From: Phaeodactylum tricornutum CCAP 1055/1 | Lineage: Eukaryota > Bacillariophyta > Bacillariophyceae > Surirellales > Neidiaceae | Length of the DNA stretch: 64,000 nt | Direction of reading: 5' to 3' | NCBI RefSeq assembly: GCF_000150955.2 | Contig: NC_011700.1 | Coordinates: forward strand, 1 to 64,000 | Shown here: piece after piece, positions 23,084-34,400 of the stretch | Numbering within the stretch: position 1 is the first letter of the stretch | How the letters are laid out: the number at the start of each line of letters is the position of its first letter | The notes under the pieces: model-generated | What the model was told of the DNA's origin: nothing | Seen by the model: only the letters and a program-made list of their open reading frames with translations | Databases searched by the model: none | Translations under genes and position numbers: made by a program

Positions 23084-25000
23084 TGGGTCCCAATTTGAAA
23101 TTTTTTCTCACCGTCAAAATCGTAAATGCTTCTTTCTTTACTGTTACAACCAATTTCCCCTTATGGAAATGCGATAGCGTGCCAACGATAAATCGTCTAT
23201 CTTCGCCTGAACCCAGTGTCATAATTGTAACATAAATCAATAGTATTGTTATTCTCTGTCAGAGTCCGCGTTTGCACTGGGAACATAAATGTAAATGTCA
23301 ATGTAGGCTCAGTTTTCCGAATACAGTCAAAGTTCCACTGAATCTGATATAGACGTTGCAATACGGATAAACCGCTTTTAAACTCGAACGTAAACAGCAA
23401 GAATAGTATGATTCGTGCTTAGCATGCTGCTTTGGTGCCCCTATCCGTAGTGAGGCTCCTGGTTTCCCATGTGTTGAAAACTCCGGTTTCTTCTGATCTT
23501 TTGACTGTCTGAGTGACTAGTTGACAACAGAGACGTAATAAATAGATTCTCTCTTATTTCTCCTTTACGTTTGATCTACTCTTTCACACTGCTCTAGTGC
23601 TTGTTGTTGTTGTGATCTTTATTTTACTTTTCACTAGTTCTGTTTCCTCTCAAACCTCGCTGTTTGATCGCTAATCCTTCGCTATTTCAACGCTTACTCC
23701 GATGGTTACTTCCAACACTCTCTGTGTCTTACTTTCAATCCGTTGGCTTGTTTCATAGGATGATCATATCCCAAAATCCATCGAACATGTAATTTAGCTC
23801 GAGATGAGAGCTCGCTCTTTTTCAAATCTCTTCGTGTGACATGTCGCATTCTGCCGGACATGTCCCACTTGACTGCCAAACTTGACACCCATGGAAAGGT
23901 TAATGCACGTTCCATCCCGCTCAACGCGAGGATTCGTCGAGTGACTATCATCCAAAGCGACATTCCAGAAGCAAAAATCACGAAGCATTTGTATCCCGGT
24001 GTTGTCGTTTTCCAGAATCGTTTACATTTACTATCAATTTTCTGTAAGGCCTGTTTTCCTTTGGACAAAGACGAAGAAGAACACGCGCAAGCCAGAATAT
24101 CCGCTAACGTAAACGCTACGAGTATCTCTATTTTCCATTGCTTGCGTTGCGTGACATCAAGAAGTACTTCCTCGGTGTCACTTTCAGTTCAATCAGAGTC
24201 CGACGCAAACGCAGTTACAAGACGGTGCGGCATCTTTCTCTTCTGCACCTAGGCATCTGCCCTGAAGGATCCAGCGTACTGTCATATACTAATAGACGTA
24301 AAAATACTCCAATTTCTGTCTTTCACTGAATGGAAAAGCCCCTATAGAGATTTAGGGCACAACCCAAACCTACTTTGAATTGCGCATTAACTGTAATTTA
24401 TATTTAATGTGAGGAGACTATCACAAAAACAGACCTGGTGAATAGAATGAGACCTACTGTACTCCTGATTTTTTCGGGACTGGTCCTAGTCCTTGTACCA
24501 GCGAGACTGACTGTGAGACCCCTCCTCCACACATACACACACCAAAAAGTATTTTTTGCCGAGTTGACCGGATCCAAAATTATGTCTTTAGAGCACACCC
24601 GGAATTACTTGACAACTCTCTGCCCATGCGGTTTTGACTGGATGGATACCTACGACGGAGGATATAACAACAACCGCAATTATTCTTTGAATTGCTGGTA
24701 GGGAGCTCATCAATCAATGTCATGTTTTTCACCTATCGTAGCCTACCTTTGCTCGCGTACCAGTACCTCAATTGCCAGAAAGAAAATACTGTTTTACCCC
24801 AGAGCTGTTTTGCAGATTCTACGGAAAAATAGAAGAATATCAACATGATTTCGCTAGTAACTGCTTTCCTTTGTATGAATGTACCTCTGACCAAGTCCAT
24901 TCATGCTTAGCTTTTATTCACAATAAAGGAAACAGGTGCAAATCTTCATGGAAGATCGCAGATATACAAAAACCATTCGTCCTTTGTTATCAACTACACC
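23084..25000. other. 1.9 kb spacer, no supported gene
   Basis: Overlapping open frames on both strands near 23706-24252 lack an ATG start in context and recognisable motifs, so I do not call them genes. TGACTGTGAGA occurs near 24507, about 500 bases before the next gene. A 5' exon of the LRR-kinase could lie at 23110-23230 on the minus strand. Confidence 0.4.
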
Positions 25001-26257
25001 ATGAACTTAGCATTGTTCCTGTTTCTTTGTTGCGCTATTCTTGCCATGCGCGGCTTTGTTTTCTGTGATGCGTCTTCCGTATCTCTACCAGGGGAAGATA
25101 GTCCAAGGCTCGTCAACTACAGCATGGAGTTTGTTGAAGTAATCAACGAGAACAACAAAATGAACGTTAAGTTTGAGAACAGCCCTGGGGACGGGTCGCT
25201 GGAAGGTCGTTTCGAAATCTTCGTTCCGGATCAATCACAATCAACAAGAACAATCAGCGACATCAATAAATCTTGCTACAGCGATGGAGGCAAACTGTAT
25301 ATTGGTCCGGGTATCTCCATATTCGAATCTTCTATTGGTGAATCACAGTCTACCTTCTCATTTGCTTTTGACAAAAATGTCAATGAAAAGCTTCCCTTCT
25401 ACTATCGTGTATCTAGCGACAAGGCCAAATTCCAAGTCTGCGTGAAGTTCACGATGTCAAAAATAGTCAATGACAGGAAAACAGACATCTTGTTTCGTGA
25501 AGTTGCCATATCTGTTGATGTTCATCTTGATGGGCTTATTGTTAGCTCGCAACCAAGAGGCGAATCTAGCGCCCAAGCGACGGCGCAGATGGCACAGAGC
25601 AAAACAGTCTCCGTAGAACCAATTCCCATTCAGGCTAGCGTTTGTGATGGCTATAGCGATGCTACCATCGCGGGCGACGTTGTACCGCTATGTCTTTATT
25701 CGACGAACCCAGACAGCCGTATTCTTTCGGTGCTAGATGTCGAGATATTCAATGACAATCAAACGCAAATATTTGCGCAAGACGGATCCACATCTGCCAG
25801 AAGAGAGGCTCTGAATTCTTCTTTGGCTATCACAACTAGCAAAGTTCATTCGAAAAGCTATGCTCTTTGCCCTGAAGGGCCCTGCGTGCACCTCGACTTT
25901 GACGTTTTGCGATTCTTCCCTTCGCCTTATGGTTCCACTTTCTTGTTGATAGGCATAGTGATATTTTCTGTGGAAAGAGGCAGTCGCTCGGCCGGCGCTC
26001 TCGTACCTCAAGAGAGCCACAGTAATCTACTTAGGCAGGGAGCTATTCGTGAGGACAAGAGTGATTTGCTCAACCGGAAAGTATATCAGTACTTTGAAAC
26101 TTCCTTTGATATACCTTCGCTTGCTGTGCTGGGAGCACGAAACAGCAAAACCTCGGCGAGCTTCACGTCTGACACATCCGCAGCCGTGCGGGTAGGAGCA
26201 AACCTGTTATCTCTTGTCTTGACAGTGGTGGCCGGTCTTGCAATATTCATGGTGTAG
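25001..26257 (+). CDS. Secreted or surface-anchored protein, intact copy
   Basis: Single exon, 418 residues, starting at ATG 25001. An N-terminal signal peptide (LALFLFLCCAILAMRGFVFC) and a C-terminal hydrophobic end (LLSLVLTVVAGLAIFMV) preceded by small residues suggest a GPI anchor or a tail membrane segment. The body is rich in beta-type sequence with potential N-glycosylation sites (NYS, NKS, NQT, NSS) and paired Cys. I recognise no family. A degenerate paralogue lies at 29812-30860 in the same orientation. It shares YSMEFVEV-like and CYSDGGKLYIGPGIS segments, so the locus is a tandem duplication later separated by a 2.5 kb inverted-repeat element. Probably a diatom-specific cell-surface protein. 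Confidence 0.75.
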   Translation: MNLALFLFLCCAILAMRGFVFCDASSVSLPGEDSPRLVNYSMEFVEVINENNKMNVKFENSPGDGSLEGRFEIFVPDQSQSTRTISDINKSCYSDGGKLYIGPGISIFESSIGESQSTFSFAFDKNVNEKLPFYYRVSSDKAKFQVCVKFTMSKIVNDRKTDILFREVAISVDVHLDGLIVSSQPRGESSAQATAQMAQSKTVSVEPIPIQASVCDGYSDATIAGDVVPLCLYSTNPDSRILSVLDVEIFNDNQTQIFAQDGSTSARREALNSSLAITTSKVHSKSYALCPEGPCVHLDFDVLRFFPSPYGSTFLLIGIVIFSVERGSRSAGALVPQESHSNLLRQGAIREDKSDLLNRKVYQYFETSFDIPSLAVLGARNSKTSASFTSDTSAAVRVGANLLSLVLTVVAGLAIFMV

Positions 26258-26712
26258 ATATGGCTCCAACCCATTTTTTCGAAGACATGCTTGAAGTCAT
26301 TCTAATTGACTGTGAATGGCACTCACAAATGTAGCGTACCTAACATTTACTATAAGGTCCAGTCCAGCAAACTCTGATTTTCGCAAAAGTGGATTCGAGG
26401 CTGTTTCTTATCAGGGATTTGAAAATCGGGCTCCTGTAGGTAGTGTGTGTCAATGGATTGATTGACTGTGATCGAGTTGCAACTGTTTACCCATGTCTAG
26501 TTGTTCCTACCGAGCCATAGGCACGGGCCCACTCGAAGTAGCCGTAGGCAAGAGACCTGTCAGTCCACAGAAAAGGAATTCATATACACATAAAAAATCA
26601 ACAAATAAAGTGAGACAAATTGTAAGAAAATGATGGCGTTATATATATATCCGAGGCAGAAAGAGACAAGGTGATTCATATCCAAACAATGTAACAAGAC
26701 ATCTGACTGTGA
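26258..26712. other. Spacer between surface protein and inverted-repeat element
   Basis: No gene seen. Contains three TGACTGTGA-type words (near 26309, 26463 and 26704) and a short (AT)n tract near 26641. Confidence 0.4.
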
Positions 26713-26880
26713 TTTAAAAAAGAGGAAATCCACTAAAGGCGATGGGAAAAGGTGAAGAACTTCGAAAAGGTGAAAAACTTATCAGCCTAACTAATATCAT
26801 TATGCGCTAGTATTGCAATAAGTATTCAAACTATTTTGAATAAACGCCAATACTTTATGCCGGATGCCGACAATTACCGC
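26713..26880 (+). repeat. Left terminal inverted repeat
   Basis: Matches the reverse complement of 29076-29247 along its length with scattered mismatches and a few small gaps. Anchors are GATGGGAAAAGGT at 26741 and TATGCCGGATGCC at 26856. Confidence 0.8.
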
Positions 26881-27088
26881 CAAGATATTAATGGCAGGGT
26901 CTCCGATGAGCCGATGCAAGATCTCAGGCAACCCACCCGCGACCGTAAAGGAAGCACGTTTGTTTCGGTAGCAAACCTACTTGGTAACTTCGGACGATGA
27001 TCTGGAAGGCTGCAATGACAGCTGCTCTGAATTGGTTAGTCCTGGACCATCGTCGGAGTCGTAACGGAAGCGTTTTCATTGTACGGCG

Positions 27089-27595
27089 TTACTGCTGCTT
27101 TCGCGTCACCGAGTCTCTGTCGGAGGGTGACGAACCATTTGACTCGGTTTTGGATGGAGGTGGAGTCTTGTTGGTGCCATCGTTGTCATCCTTGTCTTGT
27201 ACCTGTCCCTGATCTTGATGCTGTTGGTGGTATAGTCAGAACCACCGACGCAATTGTACTCGTCTTCGTCGTCGAAAAAGAGTGCAACCACAGGGGGTAC
27301 CGATCGATCAACGTACCTCGCACTTGTACAACGGTGCGATTGCTGGAGATCGGACTACGTTGTGGCGGTCGCCGGAGAAATTATACATTGCTGGCGCGAG
27401 GTCAGAATCTGTTCCCAACGCCAAGCGACGTCCTCTTTCATTTGTCTTGCCCCGGAAGTGTTGGCCGCCAATCGGAATCGGCGGAAAAAGGCCATTTCGA
27501 GAGCGTTCTGGTCCACAAGTCTTGCTTGTCGTGGTCCTCGAGAAAGCTGACACTGTTGCCAAAGCCACCGCCGTCAGTGTTACAATACACACCAT
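27089..27595 (-). CDS. Small spliced gene with plastid-type (ASAF) presequence
   Basis: Two exons on the minus strand: 27595-27317 (93 codons) and 27220-27089 (43 codons plus stop). They are joined across a 96-base intron that begins GTACGT and ends with a CTGAC branch point followed by CAACAG. The join is phase 0. The 136-residue protein starts with ATG and a signal peptide (VCIVTLTAVALATVSA). It is cut just before Phe in SAF, followed by a Ser/Thr/Arg-rich stretch. This is the bipartite ASAFAP-type presequence that sends diatom proteins to the plastid. The middle has a conserved-looking patch (AMYNFSGDRHNVVRSPAIAP); the C-terminus is Gln/Asp/Lys/Ser-rich. I recognise no family. It lies inside the inverted-repeat element, so it may be cargo or a bystander. 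Confidence 0.55.
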
Positions 27596-28374
27596 TGTGA
27601 CATGTTGTTAGGACGAGTGTCACCTAACACTGTTAACGGAAGTGTGAATCAGGAAGAGAGGCATGATGGGATTGTATCTTTTATGTTGGCTTTATTGCAT
27701 GACTTGATGTATTTGCGGGATGATTGGTGTCATTCCTTGTTGGATGCCGCAAATACAGGACACATGCGTGGATAAGGCGTGACTCAGTCCCATGAATTAC
27801 AATGCAAGTAGTGGCTTTTTCCAATACTCGCGGAGGAATTCTGCTGCGGGATTTATACTTAGAGGAATACGTTCTATGTGAGAAGGGTATACTCCCAGTA
27901 CATGGTATGGAGTTGTTCAGTGGACTGGATGATCAAAATCTCATGAACTAGTCATAGGGTAAACACTTCTGACTGTTCTAGAAATTCATTTGATCCAAAC
28001 ATTGCATTAGCATAGGTCCTTGTATCCGCTGTCTAACCCGCCCGTGGGGAGCGTCATCAGCAAGTTGAGTATTACAGTCCCTAGGCTTGCTTAGGTGTAT
28101 TGCAGGTTGTTTGTCATAGCACCCAACCTTTGTTTACCAGACTTTGTCAACACAGCGTTTTCCTGTCCTACATACATACATTGGTTGTACTACATAACAG
28201 TCCGTGTGGCTGTGGCCAAATTAGAAGTGGGGTTGGTACTTTCCAAGTATCCACCGTACGGATTCAAGGCTTTGGGTTGAGCAGGTGAGGATGATTTGGT
28301 GATGGCAATTTGGGACTTGCTGACAACCTTGGAGGCCCAATTAAAAGCTTTATTGTATACATTTGTGCTTTGTT

Positions 28375-29051
28375 CTAAGCCATTTCTATTCCCTTCTCTC
28401 TGTTCTTCAAATTTCTTACTTCAGTACTTGGTTTTGGACATGTTTGCTGCCTGTGACAAGGTCCTCCACCGTCTCTGCACTTAATAGGGTCAGCTGCAGT
28501 CAACTCATATCTATGTATATTTGGCTTTCCTCCCCTGACCTTGTACTCTACTGGTAAGACTTCTATGGTCAGCTTCCCCAACAGTAAAATTTGATGGATT
28601 TGGCAACCGGTATATTTCAGCATTTGTTTGGGAATGGAACACAGGGTCATACCACCTCTGGTCATTTGGTGCTAGTTGGGCATGGATAGTCAGAGCCATA
28701 GCTTGAAAACAGGGTTGTCTATACTCCTCCTTGTACTTGCATGGGCATTGAATCTGGAAAGCTCCCCGACCTACCTGAAAATCTACTGTAGACCAAGCAC
28801 AACTGTTTTTAAGTGTGGAATGTGTGCTTTCCATTGAGTCCCTTCATGGTGAGCAACGAAAACAGGACATTGCATGGCAAAATGAATTTGATGTGGTGTG
28901 CTTGTTCAAATTCTATAAGCCTATACCTCAATTCAATCCATTTCTTGGACATCTCCCTGCGCTTGAAACTATTTCCAATTGTCCATCTAGAGAGACCAGC
29001 AAGTAGATCAAGGAATGGCTGATGCGGTAGATCTTCAATGACACTATTCAT
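28375..29051 (-). pseudogene. Decayed reading frame inside the inverted-repeat element
   Basis: Coding-like sequence on the minus strand begins just inside the right inverted repeat (NSVIEDLPHQPFLDLLAG; KKWIELRYRLIEFEQAHH). It shifts frame near 28820 to continue as LKNSCAWSTVDF and CPCKYKEEYRQPCFQ, and shifts again near 28550 to LPVEYKVRGGKPNIHRYEL. Frames overlap in register with each other, which suggests one ancestral protein with at least two frameshifts or unrecognised introns. It contains a CxC and further Cys/His, but no DDE/DDD signature that I can point to. A former transposase is inferred from position only. Confidence 0.4.
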
Positions 29052-29075
29052 TTGCTCAGCTGCTTACAATAGCTT

Positions 29076-29247
29076 TCGGCAACGGTTGGCATCCGGCATA
29101 AATTTTTGGCGTTTAGTCTAAATAGTTTGAATACTTATTGAAATATGAGCGCCAAATGATGCTCCTTAGAGTGAACACGTTCTGTCCCCACTTGGGAGTT
29201 TTTTACCTTTTCCCATCCCCTTTAGTGAATTTCCTCTTTTTAAAAAG
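29076..29247 (-). repeat. Right terminal inverted repeat
   Basis: Reverse-complement partner of 26713-26880. Its 17 bases at 29130-29146 also recur exactly at 35401-35417, outside the element. Confidence 0.8.
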
Positions 29248-29811
29248 TTGCTAGGGCAGCCACATTTCCATTGGAATTCATTTCATCTTTTCACTGTCAA
29301 TTGCAAAATGCTTACCAGTTATTAACATTAGCAACCCCGAAGGTTATTGTAAGTGTAAATTTAGTTTTGATACGAGGTCGCAGCACAACTAAAGACAATT
29401 AAACGAACATTCAGCAAACCCAAACAAGCTCTTATTAAAATAATTTCGTTTCTCATAGTCAATCCACCGTAGGAAAAAGATGGCATTCTCCGGATCCCAA
29501 GATTTGGAGGTAAGTATACCAATGAAACTAACTGTTCACGATATGGGAGTAAGTATCCTTCGTGGAGCTCGGTCAACTTTCCCTATACAATATCCGGTCA
29601 TCTCACTCCTTTCATAAACAGTCGCTAATGTACGTAGACCGGAGAAAGCTCTTTCTGTAGGATTCCATTTCCCCAGGACTCATACTTTTTGGTCGTCACA
29701 ATTCGGAGCAAGGTATCTTGAGGAAAATAATATGTTTTTAATTCCCATTTTTCACGGTCGCTGGACAATCAACACCATCTCTCCGTCTCCAAAACCCGAT
29801 ATATCCGCACC

Positions 29812-30860
29812 ATGAACACAACTCGAACGCTTCTGTTTTTAACCATACTTGCTGGCTTCGCTCTCACTGAGGCATCTTGCACATCTCTAAGACGTGGTGT
29901 CCAGCCCACGCTTGCCGACTATAGCATCAACTTTCTTGACGCAACCATCGACAGCAATCAAATAAGGGTCCATTTCAACAATGGCCCCAATGTCCCGTAG
30001 CTGGACGCCCGCTTCGAGGTCTTCGTTCAGGAGCCATCGCCGTCCACAGTGATCGACAATGTCAGCATGGCCTGCTACAGCGATGGGGGCAAGCTGTATA
30101 ATGGTCCAGGAATCTCCAATTGTACGTCTTCGATCGGCGCATTCCAGTCCAACTACTCCTTTGCATTTGATAAACATGTCAGCGAGAAGCTACCATTTTA
30201 CAATGTCAACCAACAGCAACGGCCAAGCCATGTTCCAGTTGTGTGTCAAGTTCACACTAACAACGGCGTAGGGATTGATTGACATTATTATTCGAGAAGC
30301 TGCCATAACGGTGAATATTCGTCTCGATGGCACCATTGGTGGCTTTTAACAAACATGCCTATCAGATACTGAAAGTACCAAACACATTGCCCATAGTGCT
30401 GCGGCCTCCTCGGAACCATCCCACACTAGGGCCGGTCTTTGCAACGGATACAAAGGTATCGCAATCCAAGTTGAACAAATACCGTCGTGTGTATATTTGA
30501 CAAACTCGGATCCCGGCAATCTTGCAATCCAAAACCTGGAGCTCGCTACTGGAAGACAGACTAAGAAACTCACACATCAGGGAGAAGCTCTGAACGACAC
30601 GGAGTCTTTTCTATTGTAACCAACAATCGGGAAGGCGTGTCGGACAGCACATTGAGTGGCTGGAAAGATCCTGCATACATTTAAATGTGAACATCTTCCG
30701 GTGTTTCTCGGCAGTGGAATAACGAGTACAAAACAAGGACGAGGCCGACCCTCCACCATTATTGGTCAACTATCATCAGCACCACGTCCCTCGTATTTCG
30801 AATACTGTAAGCGAGTGGGTTCGCAAAATAGTAAAGCAATTTGAATTGGGCGTGTTCACC
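29812..30860 (+). pseudogene. Degenerate paralogue of the 25001 surface protein
   Basis: Starts with a good ATG and signal peptide (TRTLLFLTILAGFALTEA). It matches the gene at 25001 through ADYSINFLDATI and FNNGPN, then hits a stop at 29998. The match resumes as LDARFEVFV, CYSDGGKLYNGPGIS and SNYSFAFDKHVSEKLPFY, then changes frame near 30200-30280 (FQLCVKFTL; IREAAITVNIRLDG). It continues in pieces (AGLCNGYKG, IPSCVYLTNSDPGNL, EALNDTES) to about 30700-30860. There are at least one stop and several frameshifts, so it is a host gene copy that has died. The right boundary is uncertain. Confidence 0.8.
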
Positions 30861-31487
30861 TCCTGGGAATGGGTGGCGCTTTCAAAGATTTCGGTACCAT
30901 GCAGTAAGGGTGACTGACTCGTCGGAACATTCACACACATTTTTCCACGATTGCATTGGTAGAAAGGATGTGTATCGTTGACGGTAAAAGAGGCCAACAG
31001 GAAGAGTTTGGACGCAAAAAGGCACCGATCCTCTCTCGGACTCCTCCTTGCTATTATTACCGAGCTTCGTCCATCCCAATAGTGCTTCTGACAATGAACC
31101 TGCCGGGTATGTTTGTCAGTTCTAGTAGAGAGATTGTTCGTTGGCAACCCCTCCATAGGGTTTTATCTCCGTTTGATTTTCCCGACCCACCATGACGAAC
31201 AGTGTGTCGAGCACCACCGTTCTCCCTTCCCCCGTCGTACCGGAGCCGTACGCGACAGGGTTGACAACAGACAGACACCAACGCCAAGTCTGCTGTCCCA
31301 CAGACAGTCAATCCTACTTTCACGCTCGCAGTCAGTTCCTCACTTCCTGTTTCGCCCTTGTTACCTAGGTCGGATAGTGTTACGTTGTACCATTGACTTT
31401 GAACAGTTATAGCGTGTACAGGTTAACAACAGTAACTAAGCTTTGCAACATTGTCACTGTAGCGTTTCACTGTCACTGTCACGGATC
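30861..31487. other. Spacer upstream of the insulysin gene
   Basis: No gene is supported. The open frame at 30776-31156 (minus) has no recognisable content and overlaps the dead gene copy. The last 25 bases before the next ATG are three overlapping TCACTGTCA-type words. Confidence 0.4.
31467..31482 (+). promoter_or_regulatory. Triple TCACTGTCAC word just before ATG
   Basis: TCACTGTCACTGTCAC ends six bases before the ATG at 31488. It is the densest example of the spacer word that recurs across this window. A role at the transcription start or in the 5' leader is inferred. Confidence 0.4.
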
Positions 31488-34400
31488 ATGTCTGATTCTC
31501 CGTCAACCAGGAACGCCGACGATCTGGAAGTTCCTTTGGTAGACGATCGTTCCTATCGCTACTGGACTCTTCCCGCGACGTCCACTGCCGACGTCGTCAC
31601 AACGGATCGTCCCGGACTCCGCGTCCTGTTGGTTCACGATGATTCCGTCGACAAGGGTGCTGCTGCGGTAGACGTGGCGGTCGGACAGTTCCAGGACGGT
31701 GACTTGCCGGGCCTCGCACACTTGACGGAACACATGCTCTTCCTCGGCACGCAACGCTTTCCGCAAGAAAACGCTCTGGACAGTTTCCTCGCCGCACACG
31801 GGGGACACTCCAACGCCTACACGGATCTGGAACACACCGTGTACTACATGGATGTGCAAGCGGCACAGTTGGAACCCGCACTCGATCGATTCGGTTCCTG
31901 CTTCGAAGCACCGCTCCTACTCGAGAACTGCGTCGCCCGTGAATTGCAAGCCGTCGACAGTGAACACGGCAAAAACAAACAGTCCGATTTCTGGCGGTAC
32001 CATCAACTCACCAAAACACTTCTGGGACAGCACAATAGTCACGTCTATCAACAATTCGGGACGGGCAATCTAGAGAGCTTGCAACCCCAAGGAACGGCCG
32101 TTTTGCGGCAAGCCGTACACGACTTTTATCAGCGTTACTACCACACCGCTCGTATGACCCTCTGTGTCCTTGGCAATCAGGATCTTGACGTGCTGCAAGG
32201 ATGGGTGGAAAAGTATTTTGGCAGCTTGCCCAGTCAGCCGAGTGACACCTTGGTGGAACCACCCGTGCCGCCGTTGACACCGGTCCTCCCACAACGCGTC
32301 CACGTCGTTCCGACACGAGAAACCAACGTACTCGAATTGCAATGGTGCCTCCGGGAAATACAATCTCTCTACCGGTCCAAGCCTACCCGAATACTATCGC
32401 ACTTGTTAGGGCATGAAGGCCCCGGCAGTTTATTGGCCGTCCTACGGGAACGACTCTGGGTGCAGGAATTGTACGCCGATGACTCCAGCAAAACTACCTC
32501 CGCCTTTAGTATATTCTGCGTACAACTCGAACTCACCGTGCTAGGATGGGAACACGTTAACGACGTCGTGGCCACGGTGTATCGGTATATTGGACTGTTG
32601 CAGAACGAGATTCCCGCCTGGGTTGCGGACGAATTGCAAACCACCGCGTCTACGCAGTTTCGATTCTTGTCCAAAAGCTCACCCTCCGACACCGTGTCCA
32701 GAGTTGCACACCAAATGCAAGAGTTTGCGATAGCGCACGTACTGTCGGGACCGTACCTAGTCTACGAGCACGACATGGCTGCCGTCCAATCCTGCCTCGC
32801 CAGTTTGCACGTCGACAATATGCTCGTACTTGTGGCCTCCAAGGAGTATACTGGACAGACCACCGCGACCGATCCGTGGTACGGTACCCAGTATGCCACG
32901 GTTGCGCTGGAACCAGACGCGTTGGAAGCGTGGCGTCAAGCGCGCAGCGCTGCGACGGATGGTAGCGGTGTCGATTTCATCGGTCTACATCTCCCTGATC
33001 GCAACGACATGCTTGCTACCGATTTTGAGCTCAAAACGTCTCCCTACGCCGTCTTTGCCAAAACGAACACGAACGACAGCAATGGCGACAACGGCAACGT
33101 TCCACCCCCGCCCCGTTGCTTATTGGACACAGATACGTGTCGCCTTTGGTACAAACCTGATACAGAATTCCGCATGCCCAAGGTCAACATCATGTGTGTC
33201 TTGCGTAGTGCTACGGCCTACGAAAGCGTGACACAGTCTGTCTTGGCATCGTTGTGGTCGGAAACTGCAGACGAACTTTGCAACGTGTTTTCGTACGCCG
33301 CGTCCATGGCTGGCCTGCATTGCAACTTTTCCAATACGCGGAATGGTATGGAACTCCACCTGTCCGGCTATCACGACAAAGCTCACGTTTTGCTGCAACG
33401 AATTGTGGACACGGTTCGGGACTTTCGGGTAACGCCGGATTTGTTTGAACGTATTCAATCAAAATTGGAACAGCAGTTTCAGGAATTCTTGGTAGCACAG
33501 CCGTATCAACACGCCATTTACGCTGGCGATTTGTGTTTGGAAACACCCAAATGGGACATTCACGACCGGTTGCAGTGTCTCGCTTCGCTGACTTTAAATG
33601 ACCTTCAGCACTTTGGTCGTCACATTCTGGCTCGGTTTCAACTCGAAATGCTGGTCCACGGGAACGTGACCGCGTCCGAAGCGGTTCAACTATCGGATAT
33701 TGTTTTGCTCGGTTGGCGACCTCAAGCACCACTCAATCAAATCGATGTCCGAGTAGTCCAGCTCCCTGCACAAGGTTCCGAGGGTACGTCGACTGTGCAT
33801 CGATTTTCCGGCTGGAACGAAGACGATGAAAATAGCTCGGTGTGCAACATTTATCAGGTAGGAACCATGGACACCAAGATGAATGCAACTCTGGGCCTTT
33901 TGCATCATTTGATTCGCGAGCCGGCTTTTGGTCAATTGCGCACGCAAGAACAATTGGGATATATTGTTCACACACAGGTCAAAACGAGCGGGGACAAAGT
34001 AAAGTCGTTGCTATTCTTGATTCAGAGTGACTCCTTCGATCCGATCCACATGGACCAACGGATCGAAGCGTTTTTGGTAGATTTTCGTCATAAACTGGTG
34101 CAAATGTCGGAGCCTGACTTTGCCGCCAATGTTGGCGCCTTGTGCCAAAGCTTTTTGGAGAAAAACAAGAACTTGAGTGAAGAATCGTCCCGATATTGGC
34201 ACGTGATCACCAACCAAACCTATCGATTCTACCGGATGTCCGAATTGGCGGCTGCTGCCCAAACCGTAACAAAATTGGATGTTTTGCGTTTCTTGGACCG
34301 TCACGTCCTGGCAACGTCCCCGTACCGCCGTAAGCTGTCTGTGCAAGTGTTTGGACAAAATCATATTGCGGATCTCTTAGACAAGACGGATGTTGCTGGG

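Larger units (their letters stand above)
26713..29247. mobile_element. 2.5 kb element with long terminal inverted repeats
   Basis: The ends are inverted repeats of about 170 bp at roughly 80% identity by eye. The left copy is at 26713-26880 and the right at 29076-29247. Shared stretches include TTAAAAAGAGGAAAT, GATGGGAAAAGGT, AATAAGTATTCAAACTAT and TATGCCGGATGCC. Similarity may run a little further inward. Inside are a small spliced gene with a plastid-type presequence (27595-27089, minus) and a decayed reading frame (29051-28375, minus). Long terminal inverted repeats with a damaged frame fit a DNA transposon (MULE-like by repeat length), but no transposase family is recognised. No target-site duplication is evident. 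The alternative is two inverted copies of a short non-autonomous repeat. It sits between a gene and its degenerate paralogue. Confidence 0.6.

Noticed and set aside
23706-24252. Overlapping open frames on both strands
   Set aside because: Starts are TTG or GTG, there are no motifs, and neither shows clear codon bias.
30776-31156. 126-codon minus-strand open frame
   Set aside because: It overlaps the degenerate gene copy and has no recognisable content.
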